A DNA stretch of 64,000 nt from Bin87 sp963692995. Its GTDB lineage: Bacteria; Chloroflexota; Dehalococcoidia; Lucifugimonadales; UBA3495. How positions within the stretch are numbered: the stretch's first letter is position 1; the number at the start of each line of letters is the position of its first letter. Location: contig OY843611.1 of assembly GCA_963692995.1 (NCBI GenBank), positions 1,922,001 to 1,986,000 of the forward strand. Direction: 5' to 3'. The position numbers and the translations under genes were made by a program. Shown here piece by piece: positions 16,480 to 23,567 of the stretch. A model generated the notes under the pieces. It did no database searches. It saw only the letters and a list, made by a program, of their open reading frames with translations, and had not been told where the DNA came from.

Positions 16480-16904
16480 TGATCCATCTGACTCCCGAAC
16501 AAACCTCCCATTTGTCCAACGCTCCGGTGGGCCGTCTGGCAACGGCGGATGCCTCCGGCCGGCCCCATGTAATCCCGGTCTGTTTTGCTTACGATGGCGA
16601 ATACCTTTATTCTCTCCTCGACGCCAAACCAAAACGCGGCAGCCTCACCAGCCTGCGCCGCGTCCGCAACATACTCGCGAACCCCCAGGTTTCGCTGGTA
16701 ATTGACCATTATGACGAAGACTGGTCCAGCCTCTGGTATTTGCTGGTGCATGGTCGCGCCGAATTGGTCGAAGACCCCGCGACAACCGGCCCGGCAATAG
16801 CATTGCTCCGTTCCAAGTATCCGCAATACCGACCCATGGCAGTTGACGGCAATCCCGTCATCAGGATCACGCCGGAGCGCGCGACCGGTTGGACTGGCAG
16901 CTGA
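16479..16904 (+). CDS. PPOX-class, probable F420-dependent flavoprotein
   Basis: 141-residue split-barrel protein of the pyridoxamine-5'-phosphate oxidase class, most like the TIGR03668 group of probable F420-dependent enzymes. Visible: VGRLATADASGRPHVIPVCF at residues 16-35, the KPKRG loop followed by LRRVRNILANPQVSLVIDHY, then WYLLVHGRAELVED, and a C-terminal VIRITPERATGW. ATG at 16479 overlaps the preceding TGA (TGATG), which sets the start and implies coupling. The cofactor (F420, FMN or heme) cannot be read from the sequence. No F420 synthesis genes are in the window. Confidence 0.85.
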   Translation: MIHLTPEQTSHLSNAPVGRLATADASGRPHVIPVCFAYDGEYLYSLLDAKPKRGSLTSLRRVRNILANPQVSLVIDHYDEDWSSLWYLLVHGRAELVEDPATTGPAIALLRSKYPQYRPMAVDGNPVIRITPERATGWTGS

Positions 16905-16988
16905 ACACGGGCCGTCTCTTCCTTGACCCTGTTGCCGGCGCCCCCTAGAATGCCCGCATTCGGACTCGCCGGCCGGCCCCGCACGTAG

Positions 16989-17708
16989 GTGTCTATGACG
17001 CAAATGGTATTCATCCATGGCCCCGGCGCCGGCGGTTGCGCCGATTCCTACCTCCATCAGCTGTCCCATTACCCCGGCAGTTTGGCCCCCCATCTGCCTG
17101 GACATCTTCACGGAGCCCCGTGTAGCAGCGTCGAACGCTACACCGACTGGCTGCGGGGCTGGCTCCACGCCCAGGGACTCGACCGCGACCTGATTCTCAG
17201 CGGGTTCACCCTGGGCGCCTGCATCGCCCTCCAATACGCTTTGGATTATCCAGACGAAGTCCAGGGCCTGGCCCTAATGACCATCGCCATGCGCCCCAAG
17301 CAGCGCCGGCCCGGCGACTTGCAGTTCCGCCTCGACGCCGCCGCCAACCCTCAGATTTACGAAAAGTGGCTCGGCGCAATGGACGGCGCAATGCACTTTA
17401 TCCAACCGCACTTGCGCGCCAAACTGCTGCAACGACACCGCGAGGTCGGCCCGGTCGCGCAATACCATGATCTGCTGGTCATTGACCGTTTCGACGTGCG
17501 AGACCGCATCCACACCTTGAAGGCCCCCCTGCTGCTAATCCAAGGCGTGGACGACCCTCTGGCCACCGGCGACTACGAAGCGGAGATCCACCGCGCCGTC
17601 CCCGGCTCCCGGCTCATCAAGATGCCGGACGCCGGCCATTTCCCCATGGTGGAAAAGCCGGCGGAAGTGAACGCCGCCATCGACGCCTTTCTGGCCGAGA
17701 TCAACTGA
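16989..17708 (+). CDS. Alpha/beta hydrolase-fold protein with Thr at the nucleophile position
   Basis: 239-residue alpha/beta hydrolase. The oxyanion loop FIHGPGAGG is near the start, and the acid (VDDPLATG) and histidine (DAGHFPMVEKP) are present near the C-terminus. The nucleophile elbow reads SGFTLGAC: Thr74 replaces the expected Ser of GxSxG, confirmed by the codon ACC at 17208-17210. The protein may therefore use Thr, or may be a non-catalytic relative. Start may be GTG at 16989 or ATG at 16995. It precedes the TPP-enzyme gene by 64 bases on the same strand; substrate unknown. Confidence 0.83.
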   Translation: MSMTQMVFIHGPGAGGCADSYLHQLSHYPGSLAPHLPGHLHGAPCSSVERYTDWLRGWLHAQGLDRDLILSGFTLGACIALQYALDYPDEVQGLALMTIAMRPKQRRPGDLQFRLDAAANPQIYEKWLGAMDGAMHFIQPHLRAKLLQRHREVGPVAQYHDLLVIDRFDVRDRIHTLKAPLLLIQGVDDPLATGDYEAEIHRAVPGSRLIKMPDAGHFPMVEKPAEVNAAIDAFLAEIN

Positions 17709-17772
17709 GTTCCGACACCAAATCAATTGCCAATCGACCTTGATTGCCAACCGACCCTGGAGGAAACAAACC

Positions 17773-19419
17773 GTGGACGGAGTTACCGCAGTAGCCAACG
17801 TATTGAAAATGGAAGGCGTCGATTGGATCGCCGTCATGCCTTCTAACCCCCTTATCGAAGCGGCGGCCATCGCCGGAATCCGTCCCGTCGTCTGCCGCCA
17901 GGAACGAACCGGCGTCCATATGGCCGACGGTTTCTCCCGCGTCAGCAACGGCAACAAAATCGGCATCTTCCTGGCTCAAAACGGCCCCGGCGCGGAAAAC
18001 GCCTTTGGCGGAGTGGCCCAGGCCTACGCCGACTCCGTGCCCATTCTGGTCCTTCCCGCCGGCGTCGCGCGCAACCGCTTGGGCGTCGAACCAAACTTCC
18101 ATCCGGTCCAGGCTTACGCCCCCATCACCAAGTGGGCCGGCCATGTCAATTTCGCCGACCGGGTTCCCGAACTGTTCCGCCAGGCCTTCACCAAGCTCCG
18201 GTCCGGCAAACCCGGCCCCGTCCTGCTGGAAATCCCCTCCGACCTGGTGTCCGACCAAATCAGCGAAGAAAACTTCGATTACATCCCCCCGGCAAAAATG
18301 CGCGTCGCCGCCGACCCGGCCGCCATCACCCGGGGCGTGCGCGCCCTGCTCTCCGCCCAGCGTCCGGTGATCCATGCCGGTCAGGGCATAATGTACGCCG
18401 AGGCCACCGACGAACTCCTGGAGCTGGCCGACTTCCTCCAGATCCCCGTCATGACCACCCTCGAAGGCAAGAGCGCCTTCCCCGAAAATCACCCCCTTTC
18501 CCTCGGCGTCGGTGGTTCCAGTCAAACCGGACCGGTACATCGCTTCCTCACCAACGCCGACGTCATTTTCGGCGTCGGCGTCAGCTTCACCAAGAGCGGT
18601 TTCACCGTCCCCATTCCCGCCGGCAAGACCCTCATCCACCTTACCAACGGCGATGCCGACGTGAACAAAGACTATCATACCCCGTACCCCATACTTGGCG
18701 ACGCCAAACTCGCCTTGCGCCAGTTCATCGACGAGCTCAAAGCCCAGGGCGTGCAGCAGCGCCCCCCCAACCAGGCCCTCGCCGACGAAATCACCGCCAG
18801 CCGAGACGCCTGGATGGCCCAGTGGCTGCCCCGCCTCACCAGCGACGAGGTTCCCCTCAACCCCTATCGCGTCGTTTGGGACATCATGCACACCGTCGAT
18901 CTCGACAACACCATCGTTACCCACGAATCGGGCAGTCCCCGCGAGCAGGTCTCCCCCTTCTGGGAAGCCCGGGCCCCGCGCAGCTTCATCGGCTGGGGCA
19001 AGTCAACCCAGCTCGGATACAGCCTCGGCCTCGCCATGGGCGCCAAGATGGCCGCCCCCGAAAAGATGGTCATCAACTTCATGGGCGACGCCGCCTTCGG
19101 CATGGTCGGCCTCGACGTTGAAACCGCCGTCCGCGCCAACATCCCCATCACCACGGTCGTGATGAACAACTCCACCATGGCAATCTACCCCGACAGTCGC
19201 ATCCCCACCGCAGTGGAACGCTACGGCCTCAAAGACCTCAGCGGCGACTTCTACCAAGTCGCCCTCGCCCTGGGCGCCTACGCCGAACAGATCCACACCC
19301 CCGACGAAATCAAGCCGGCCATGCAGCGCGCCATGGCGGCCAACTCTAACGGCCGCCCGGCTCTGCTGGAGTTCATCACCAAGGAAGAAGGCACCTTCTC
19401 CAAATTCCGATTCGATTAG
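17773..19419 (+). CDS. TPP-requiring enzyme of the acetolactate synthase family
   Basis: 548-residue thiamine-diphosphate enzyme. The PYR domain has CRQERTGVHMADGFSRV with the conserved catalytic Glu; the central domain and the PP domain follow, and the TPP/Mg motif is MGDAAFGMVGLDVETAVRAN ending in MNN. Start is GTG at 17773 with GGAGG seven bases upstream. It is similar to acetolactate synthase, benzoylformate decarboxylase and sulfopyruvate/oxalyl-CoA decarboxylases, but no small ALS subunit or other ilv gene is adjacent. The true substrate is not determined; anabolic ALS is less likely than a catabolic 2-oxoacid reaction. Confidence 0.85.
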   Translation: MDGVTAVANVLKMEGVDWIAVMPSNPLIEAAAIAGIRPVVCRQERTGVHMADGFSRVSNGNKIGIFLAQNGPGAENAFGGVAQAYADSVPILVLPAGVARNRLGVEPNFHPVQAYAPITKWAGHVNFADRVPELFRQAFTKLRSGKPGPVLLEIPSDLVSDQISEENFDYIPPAKMRVAADPAAITRGVRALLSAQRPVIHAGQGIMYAEATDELLELADFLQIPVMTTLEGKSAFPENHPLSLGVGGSSQTGPVHRFLTNADVIFGVGVSFTKSGFTVPIPAGKTLIHLTNGDADVNKDYHTPYPILGDAKLALRQFIDELKAQGVQQRPPNQALADEITASRDAWMAQWLPRLTSDEVPLNPYRVVWDIMHTVDLDNTIVTHESGSPREQVSPFWEARAPRSFIGWGKSTQLGYSLGLAMGAKMAAPEKMVINFMGDAAFGMVGLDVETAVRANIPITTVVMNNSTMAIYPDSRIPTAVERYGLKDLSGDFYQVALALGAYAEQIHTPDEIKPAMQRAMAANSNGRPALLEFITKEEGTFSKFRFD

Positions 19420-19449
19420 TTGCCGCTTTGCCCTAACCACCGGCTAACC

Positions 19450-19475
19450 TAGGGGCGAATAGTTATTCGCCCCTA
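19450..19475. repeat. Dispersed palindrome, copy 2
   Basis: 11-bp arms (TAGGGGCGAAT) with loop AGTT, 30 bases after the TPP-enzyme stop and before a gene on the same strand. It is a relative of the elements at 5499, 30693, 34508 and 46976. Confidence 0.88.
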
Positions 19476-19517
19476 CTCATCCCAGCAAAAAATCCCTACC
19501 TGCGCCGGGCATACCCC

Positions 19518-20636
19518 ATGGCCGCCCAACTTCCCATACCTGAAAACCACCATGCCATAACCCCCGGCTGGATGCAGCAAGCGCTGACCGCCGGCGGTAA
19601 ATCCGATTTGCCGGCAATTCGGCAGGTCGCTGTTGAAGATGTTGGCCAAGGGTTCGGCATGGTGGGGAAAATCCTGCGCTGCCATCTCACCTATCACCAT
19701 AGCGCCCCCGGCGCCCCCGCTTCCGTCATCCTCAAACTGCCTGGCTCGCATCCGGAAACACTGCGAGCCGCCCGAACTCTGCGACTCTACCAGCGCGAAT
19801 ACACCTACTACCGTCAGGTCGCCGCGCACGTCCCCATCCGCTCGCCGGCCCTGCTGTACGGCAACTTCGACGACGCCAGCCACCGCTTTGTCCTGGCGCT
19901 GGAAGACCTGCGCAGCATGACAGCCGTAGATCAAATTGACGGGGCCAGCATAGCGCAGGCGCAAACCGCCATCCGGTCTGTCGCTCAGATCCACGGGCTA
20001 TTTTGGGACAACGTGAACCAACCCCCGGTGTCCGATTTCTGCGACTCCGCGAATCCGGCGCGCCGACCGCTGGTTCAGAGCCTATATCAGGCCAGCCTGG
20101 CCTCGGCCCTCAACCGCTTCGGCCACATCTTTCCGGCCCCGATGCGCCGGCTTGCCGCAGAATACGGACCGCAGGTCGCCGCTCACCTGGGTGACCTTGC
20201 CGCCGGCCCGCAAACTTTCATCCACGGCGATTTCCGGCTGGATAATATGTTCTTCAGCGACGCCGACCCCGAGAGTTTCGCAGTGATTGACTGGCAGCTC
20301 TGCGGCATTGCCAGCGGCCTGTACGACGTAGCCTACTTCCTGTCATCCAGCGTTACATCCGATGTGCGTCGGGAGATCGAGCGCGACCTCCTCACCGAGT
20401 ACCACCACATTGTCCGCGCCTCGGGCGTGGCCGACTTTACCCTCGAGGACTGTTGGCGCAGTTACCGCCGGAACATGCTCAGCTGTTTCCGCACCCCCAT
20501 CATCGCCGGCGGACAACTGGACTTCACCAGCCACCGCAGCCGCCAACTGGCCGAGGTGTTTCTGCAACGAACCCTCACCGCTATTGATGATTTGGACGCC
20601 GTCGAGTTTCTGCCGGGCCGTCCACTTCCCTCCTAG
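19518..20636 (+). CDS. Aminoglycoside/choline-kinase-like phosphotransferase
   Basis: 372-residue protein with the APH/ecdysteroid-kinase-like fold. The catalytic loop is FIHGDFRLDNMFF (HGDxxxxN), followed by FAVIDWQLCGIASGLYDVAY with the Mg-binding Asp. The N-lobe shows ASVILKLPGS (the ATP-binding Lys). Members include aminoglycoside kinases, homoserine kinases, CHK kinases and acyl-CoA-dehydrogenase-linked kinases; the substrate here is unknown. It stands alone, after a palindrome and before the 19-bp tandem array. Confidence 0.85.
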   Translation: MAAQLPIPENHHAITPGWMQQALTAGGKSDLPAIRQVAVEDVGQGFGMVGKILRCHLTYHHSAPGAPASVILKLPGSHPETLRAARTLRLYQREYTYYRQVAAHVPIRSPALLYGNFDDASHRFVLALEDLRSMTAVDQIDGASIAQAQTAIRSVAQIHGLFWDNVNQPPVSDFCDSANPARRPLVQSLYQASLASALNRFGHIFPAPMRRLAAEYGPQVAAHLGDLAAGPQTFIHGDFRLDNMFFSDADPESFAVIDWQLCGIASGLYDVAYFLSSSVTSDVRREIERDLLTEYHHIVRASGVADFTLEDCWRSYRRNMLSCFRTPIIAGGQLDFTSHRSRQLAEVFLQRTLTAIDDLDAVEFLPGRPLPS

Positions 20637-20668
20637 TCTAGAGCCTGTCGTCAAATTAAGTTGCCAAG

Positions 20669-20972
20669 CGTCATCCCGCGCCGCCCCCGTCATTCCGCGC
20701 CATCCCCATCATTCCGCGCCGCACCCGTCATTCCGCGCCATCCCCATCATTCCGCGCCGCACCCGTCATTCCGCGCCGCCCCCGTCATTCCGCGCCACCC
20801 CCGTCATTCCGCGCCACCCCCGTCATTCCGCGCCACCCCCGTCATTCCGCGCCACCCCCGTCATTCCGCGCCACCCCCGTCATTCCGCGCCACCCCCGTC
20901 ATTCCGCGCCGCCCCCGTCATTCCGCGCCACTCCCGTCATTCCGCGCCGCACCCGTCATTCCGCGCCGCACC
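20669..20972. repeat. Tandem array, 16 copies of a 19-bp unit
   Basis: Sixteen units of exactly 19 bp with consensus CGTCATTCCGCGCCACCCC begin at 20669 and run without any indel to 20972. Variation is limited to a few positions (CAT for CGT in copies 3 and 5; GCC[A/G]C near the end). The array runs directly into a full copy of the dispersed palindrome at 20973. Copies 7-12 are identical, which suggests recent expansion. Because 19 is not a multiple of three, all three frames read as similar Pro/His/Arg repeats, but no start, ribosome binding site or conserved protein suggests coding. Confidence 0.95.
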
Positions 20973-21000
20973 CGTCATTCCCGCGAAAGCGGGAATCCAG
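20973..21000. repeat. Dispersed palindrome (CGTCATTCCCG family) ending the tandem array
   Basis: The copy starts CGTCATTCCCGCG, has loop AAA, and ends CGGGAATCCAG. The stem pairs ATTCCCGC with GCGGGAAT. Related copies lie in 7007-7148, 15957-15985, 21411-21436, 22639-22666 and 33481-33510. Confidence 0.9.
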
Positions 21001-21744
21001 AAATCGCCTGCTTTCGCAGAACGATGGGATTTTAGAAACGCCCGGATTCCTGCCTTCTCAGCAAAGCGGGTACCCCTGCGTGACACCCGCCCCTTGCGTA
21101 TCCGTACATCCGTTCCTTATACTGTACCTACGCGCTAGGCAGCCGGCCAAAGGCCACGGCCCCACTGCCGAAATCACATCTGAATATCGGGTTCTCACAG
21201 GTTCAGGCAACACGGTCAACCGCTGTCCCCGCCGCAGTCGTAGGTGCGCCTGCGGCGGGCCGACGGCACGTCGGGTTTTTTGCACCGCTGGCTATCGCTT
21301 ACAGGCCGGTTCATTCCCCGGTACCGCATAGACCAGTACGGCGGGTGTCACCACCGCTGCGCGAGGGTCATACTCACGCTCTCCCAACCCGCCCCGTGCT
21401 CGACACGGGGTCATTCCCGCCAACGCGGGAATCCAGGCGGGGTCGGGCGTGAGCCGGTCAGCACGCGCAACCTTAGGACTTCAATTCGCAAACACGCTCT
21501 CTGACCGTAGCGCCGACCGCCTGAACCTCCGAACCCGAAACCACCCAGCCAATGACCAGTTTCTCCATCGTCCCAGTTTTCTCCATCGTCAAGGAGGAAA
21601 AACCTGAACAACCGCCTAACCGCCGCGCCGGAACAACCCCACCGACGCCCCGGTTCTACTGCATTGCTGACAGCCGGCCATAGCGATACTCGCCCCGGTC
21701 GGTTTAAACTGATCAGCGACACCACTTTACCACGGGAGTGAACG
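21001..21744. other. Long non-coding stretch before radC
   Basis: No credible gene is seen on either strand: open frames here lack ribosome binding sites and recognisable protein, and the long minus frame overlaps radC. It holds one palindrome copy (21411-21436) and a near-direct repeat of CAGTTTTCTCCATCGTC (about 21557-21590). No tRNA-like fold was recognised by eye. Confidence 0.6.
21411..21436. repeat. Dispersed palindrome (CGTCATTCCCG family)
   Basis: The copy starts TCATTCCCGCC and ends CGCGGGAATCCAG, in the gap before radC. The arms ATTCCCGC and GCGGGAAT pair. Confidence 0.8.
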
Positions 21745-22611
21745 ATGGTTATCGCCGGGTCGCCAGCCGAATTAGCCGTCCTCGAGGCTTTTCGCGCCGA
21801 ACTGGACCAAATCATCAGCGCAACCCCATCCACCGTTGACAACCCGACGGAGGAAAGCGAACGGTGCGACGAAACTCGCCCCGTTTCAAAGCCCGCCAAT
21901 CGGGCCGCGGTTTCGTACCAACCCACCTTACGCGAGCTGCCCGTTGGCGAGCGACCCCGGGAACGATTGCGGGCGCACGGGCCTCGTTACTTGAACAATG
22001 CCGAGCTAATCGCCATATTGCTGCGAACCGGCATCGCTGGCGAAAACGCCATCAGCGTCGCAACCCGCGTCTTGGCCGAATTCGAAGGGTTGGGAGGTTT
22101 CGCCCGCGCCGGTTACGCTGAACTTTGCGGCCAGCGCGGTTTGAGCGACGCCAAAACTTGCGAGATCATGGCCGCGCTAGAGTTGGGCCGCCGTATCGCC
22201 TCGTTGGCCCCGGAAGAGCGGGCCGAGATTTCCTGTCCGCAAGACGCCGCTAATTTAGTATCGGCAGAGATGGTACTGCTGCCCCAGGAGCATCTGGTCA
22301 TCCTGCTCCTCAACACCAGAAACCAGGTCGTTGGGAAACGCACCATCTACATCGGCACCGTCAACAGCAGCGCGGTGCGTCCCGCCGAAGTCCTCCGCCC
22401 CGCCATCCGAGAAAATGCGCCGTCCATCATCGTCATCCACAACCATCCCTCCGGCGACCCCACGCCCAGCCCCGAAGACATAGCCATAACTCGAGATCTG
22501 GCAGCCGCCGGAAAGCTCATGGACATTGAACTGCTCGACCACCTCATCATCGGACACGGCGGGCGGTTCGTCAGCCTCAAGCAAAAAGAATTGGGCTTCG
22601 ACCGAGCCTAA
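21745..22611 (+). CDS. radC: RadC family JAMM-domain protein
   Basis: 288-residue RadC (YeeS/UPF0758) protein. The N-terminal helix-hairpin-helix-like part is LPVGERPRERLRAHGPRYLNNAELIAILLRTG. The C-terminal JAMM domain has VHIVIHNHPSGDPTPSPED-like chemistry: IHNHPSGDPTPSPEDIAIT carries HxH and the following Asp, then LLDHLIIGHGGRFVSLKQ. The name comes from a DNA-repair phenotype that is now doubted, so the cellular role is uncertain. About 65 extra N-terminal residues precede the usual start. ATG at 21745 has GGGAGTG upstream, so the extension is probably translated. Confidence 0.9.
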   Translation: MVIAGSPAELAVLEAFRAELDQIISATPSTVDNPTEESERCDETRPVSKPANRAAVSYQPTLRELPVGERPRERLRAHGPRYLNNAELIAILLRTGIAGENAISVATRVLAEFEGLGGFARAGYAELCGQRGLSDAKTCEIMAALELGRRIASLAPEERAEISCPQDAANLVSAEMVLLPQEHLVILLLNTRNQVVGKRTIYIGTVNSSAVRPAEVLRPAIRENAPSIIVIHNHPSGDPTPSPEDIAITRDLAAAGKLMDIELLDHLIIGHGGRFVSLKQKELGFDRA

Positions 22612-22638
22612 TCCCTTTACCCATCCTGATCCTTTTAC

Positions 22639-22666
22639 CGTTATTCCGGCGAAAACGGGAATGACA
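22639..22666. repeat. Degenerate dispersed palindrome between radC and hemD
   Basis: The copy starts CCGTTATTCCGGCG and ends CGGGAATGAC, between the convergent radC (+) and hemD (-) genes. It may end transcription from both sides. Confidence 0.65.
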
Positions 22667-22730
22667 CGAAGTGTCAACACAATCTAACGTCGGGGCAACC
22701 CTTGTGATTGCCCAGGTCGCCACGGTCGCC

Positions 22731-23549
22731 TTAACTGCCGAAATACTCCGCCACGGCCAGCACCAGGTTCCCCATGTGCGGGTGGTCGGGTTCCACGTCC
22801 ACGCGAATGTCCTGCTCCAGCAGCTTCCGGGTGCAAACCGGCCCCACGGATGCCACGGCCACTGCGTTAGACAGGCTCCGCCTGAGGCTGCCTTCCCGGC
22901 CAGCATCGGCAGCTATCGCCAGCAGGTTGGGAACCTGCGGCCGGCTGGTGAAAGCAAGCGCGTCCACCTCGCCTCCCTCCATCCGATCAATCAAGTCCAC
23001 CGCCGGGCCGGTATCATCCGGCAGTCCCCAGTCGTACAGCGTAAGTTCCCGATAGTCGGCCCCCTGTTCCCGCAAGTAGGCGGGCAGTTCCGAGTCGGGA
23101 CCACCGTAGCGTTGAAACACCACCCGCTTGCCTTCGAGCGCCAGGCCGCCCATTGCCGCCGTCAAATCCGACGATGTATAAGGCTCCGCCGGCATAACCG
23201 TGATTGGGATTTTGTGGCGACGCAAAATACGCCCCGGCTTTGGACTGCGCGCCACCACGGTAACGTTGCGCAGCGCGTCCTCGAACTCGGCCAACCGTCC
23301 CATGGCCTCCGCAATCCCCATCATTGCGCTGGCGCCAACCCCGGTCAGGAAAATGGCCGTGTCAACCCGTCCTCCGCAGACGTCGTCAATCGCCCCGCGA
23401 ACTTCCGGGCTGTCGCTCCGGTAGTGCTCCTGCAACACCGGAGCGCCCAAAGGCACCCCCCCGTGGCGACGGATGAGGCCAGCCATCTCGTCGGGCATCC
23501 GCGCCTCGACGAAGGCCAGCACTCTTCCGTTCAGAGCCGCCGTGGCCAT
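22731..23549 (-). CDS. hemD: Uroporphyrinogen-III synthase
   Basis: 272-residue protein with the two-domain HemD fold: the N-terminal VLAFVEARMPDEMAGLIRRH, TAIFLTGVGASAMM (the family FTSxxG-like region), VVARSPKPGRIL, then a second half with ALAFTSRPQVPNLL and VAVASVGPVCTRKLLEQDI. It cyclises hydroxymethylbilane to uroporphyrinogen III, the branch point to siroheme, heme and B12. It starts 18 bases after the siroheme reductase gene and is probably co-transcribed with it, which makes sense because that enzyme needs siroheme. HemD sequences vary greatly, so the call rests on these motifs plus context. Confidence 0.82.
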   Translation of the reverse strand: MATAALNGRVLAFVEARMPDEMAGLIRRHGGVPLGAPVLQEHYRSDSPEVRGAIDDVCGGRVDTAIFLTGVGASAMMGIAEAMGRLAEFEDALRNVTVVARSPKPGRILRRHKIPITVMPAEPYTSSDLTAAMGGLALEGKRVVFQRYGGPDSELPAYLREQGADYRELTLYDWGLPDDTGPAVDLIDRMEGGEVDALAFTSRPQVPNLLAIAADAGREGSLRRSLSNAVAVASVGPVCTRKLLEQDIRVDVEPDHPHMGNLVLAVAEYFGS

Positions 23550-23567
23550 AACGCCGCCAACCCGCCG

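Noticed and set aside
17701..18924. 407-residue antisense frame within the TPP-enzyme gene
   Set aside because: It is Gly/Asp-rich shadow sequence typical of GC-rich genes; the plus-strand TPP enzyme has clear motifs and a start site.
17773..19419. Anabolic acetolactate synthase large subunit (ilvB)
   Set aside because: No ilvN or ilvC is adjacent and the TPP motif is GDA rather than GDG, so I kept the family-level call.
20669..20972. CRISPR array
   Set aside because: Units are 19 bp and contiguous with no unique spacers, and no cas gene is in the window.
20661..21138. Proteins encoded across the 19-bp array (repetitive RHSAPP-type peptides in two plus-strand frames)
   Set aside because: They only translate the repeat, have no ribosome binding site and no similarity to a protein; open frames follow from the repeat containing no stop codon.
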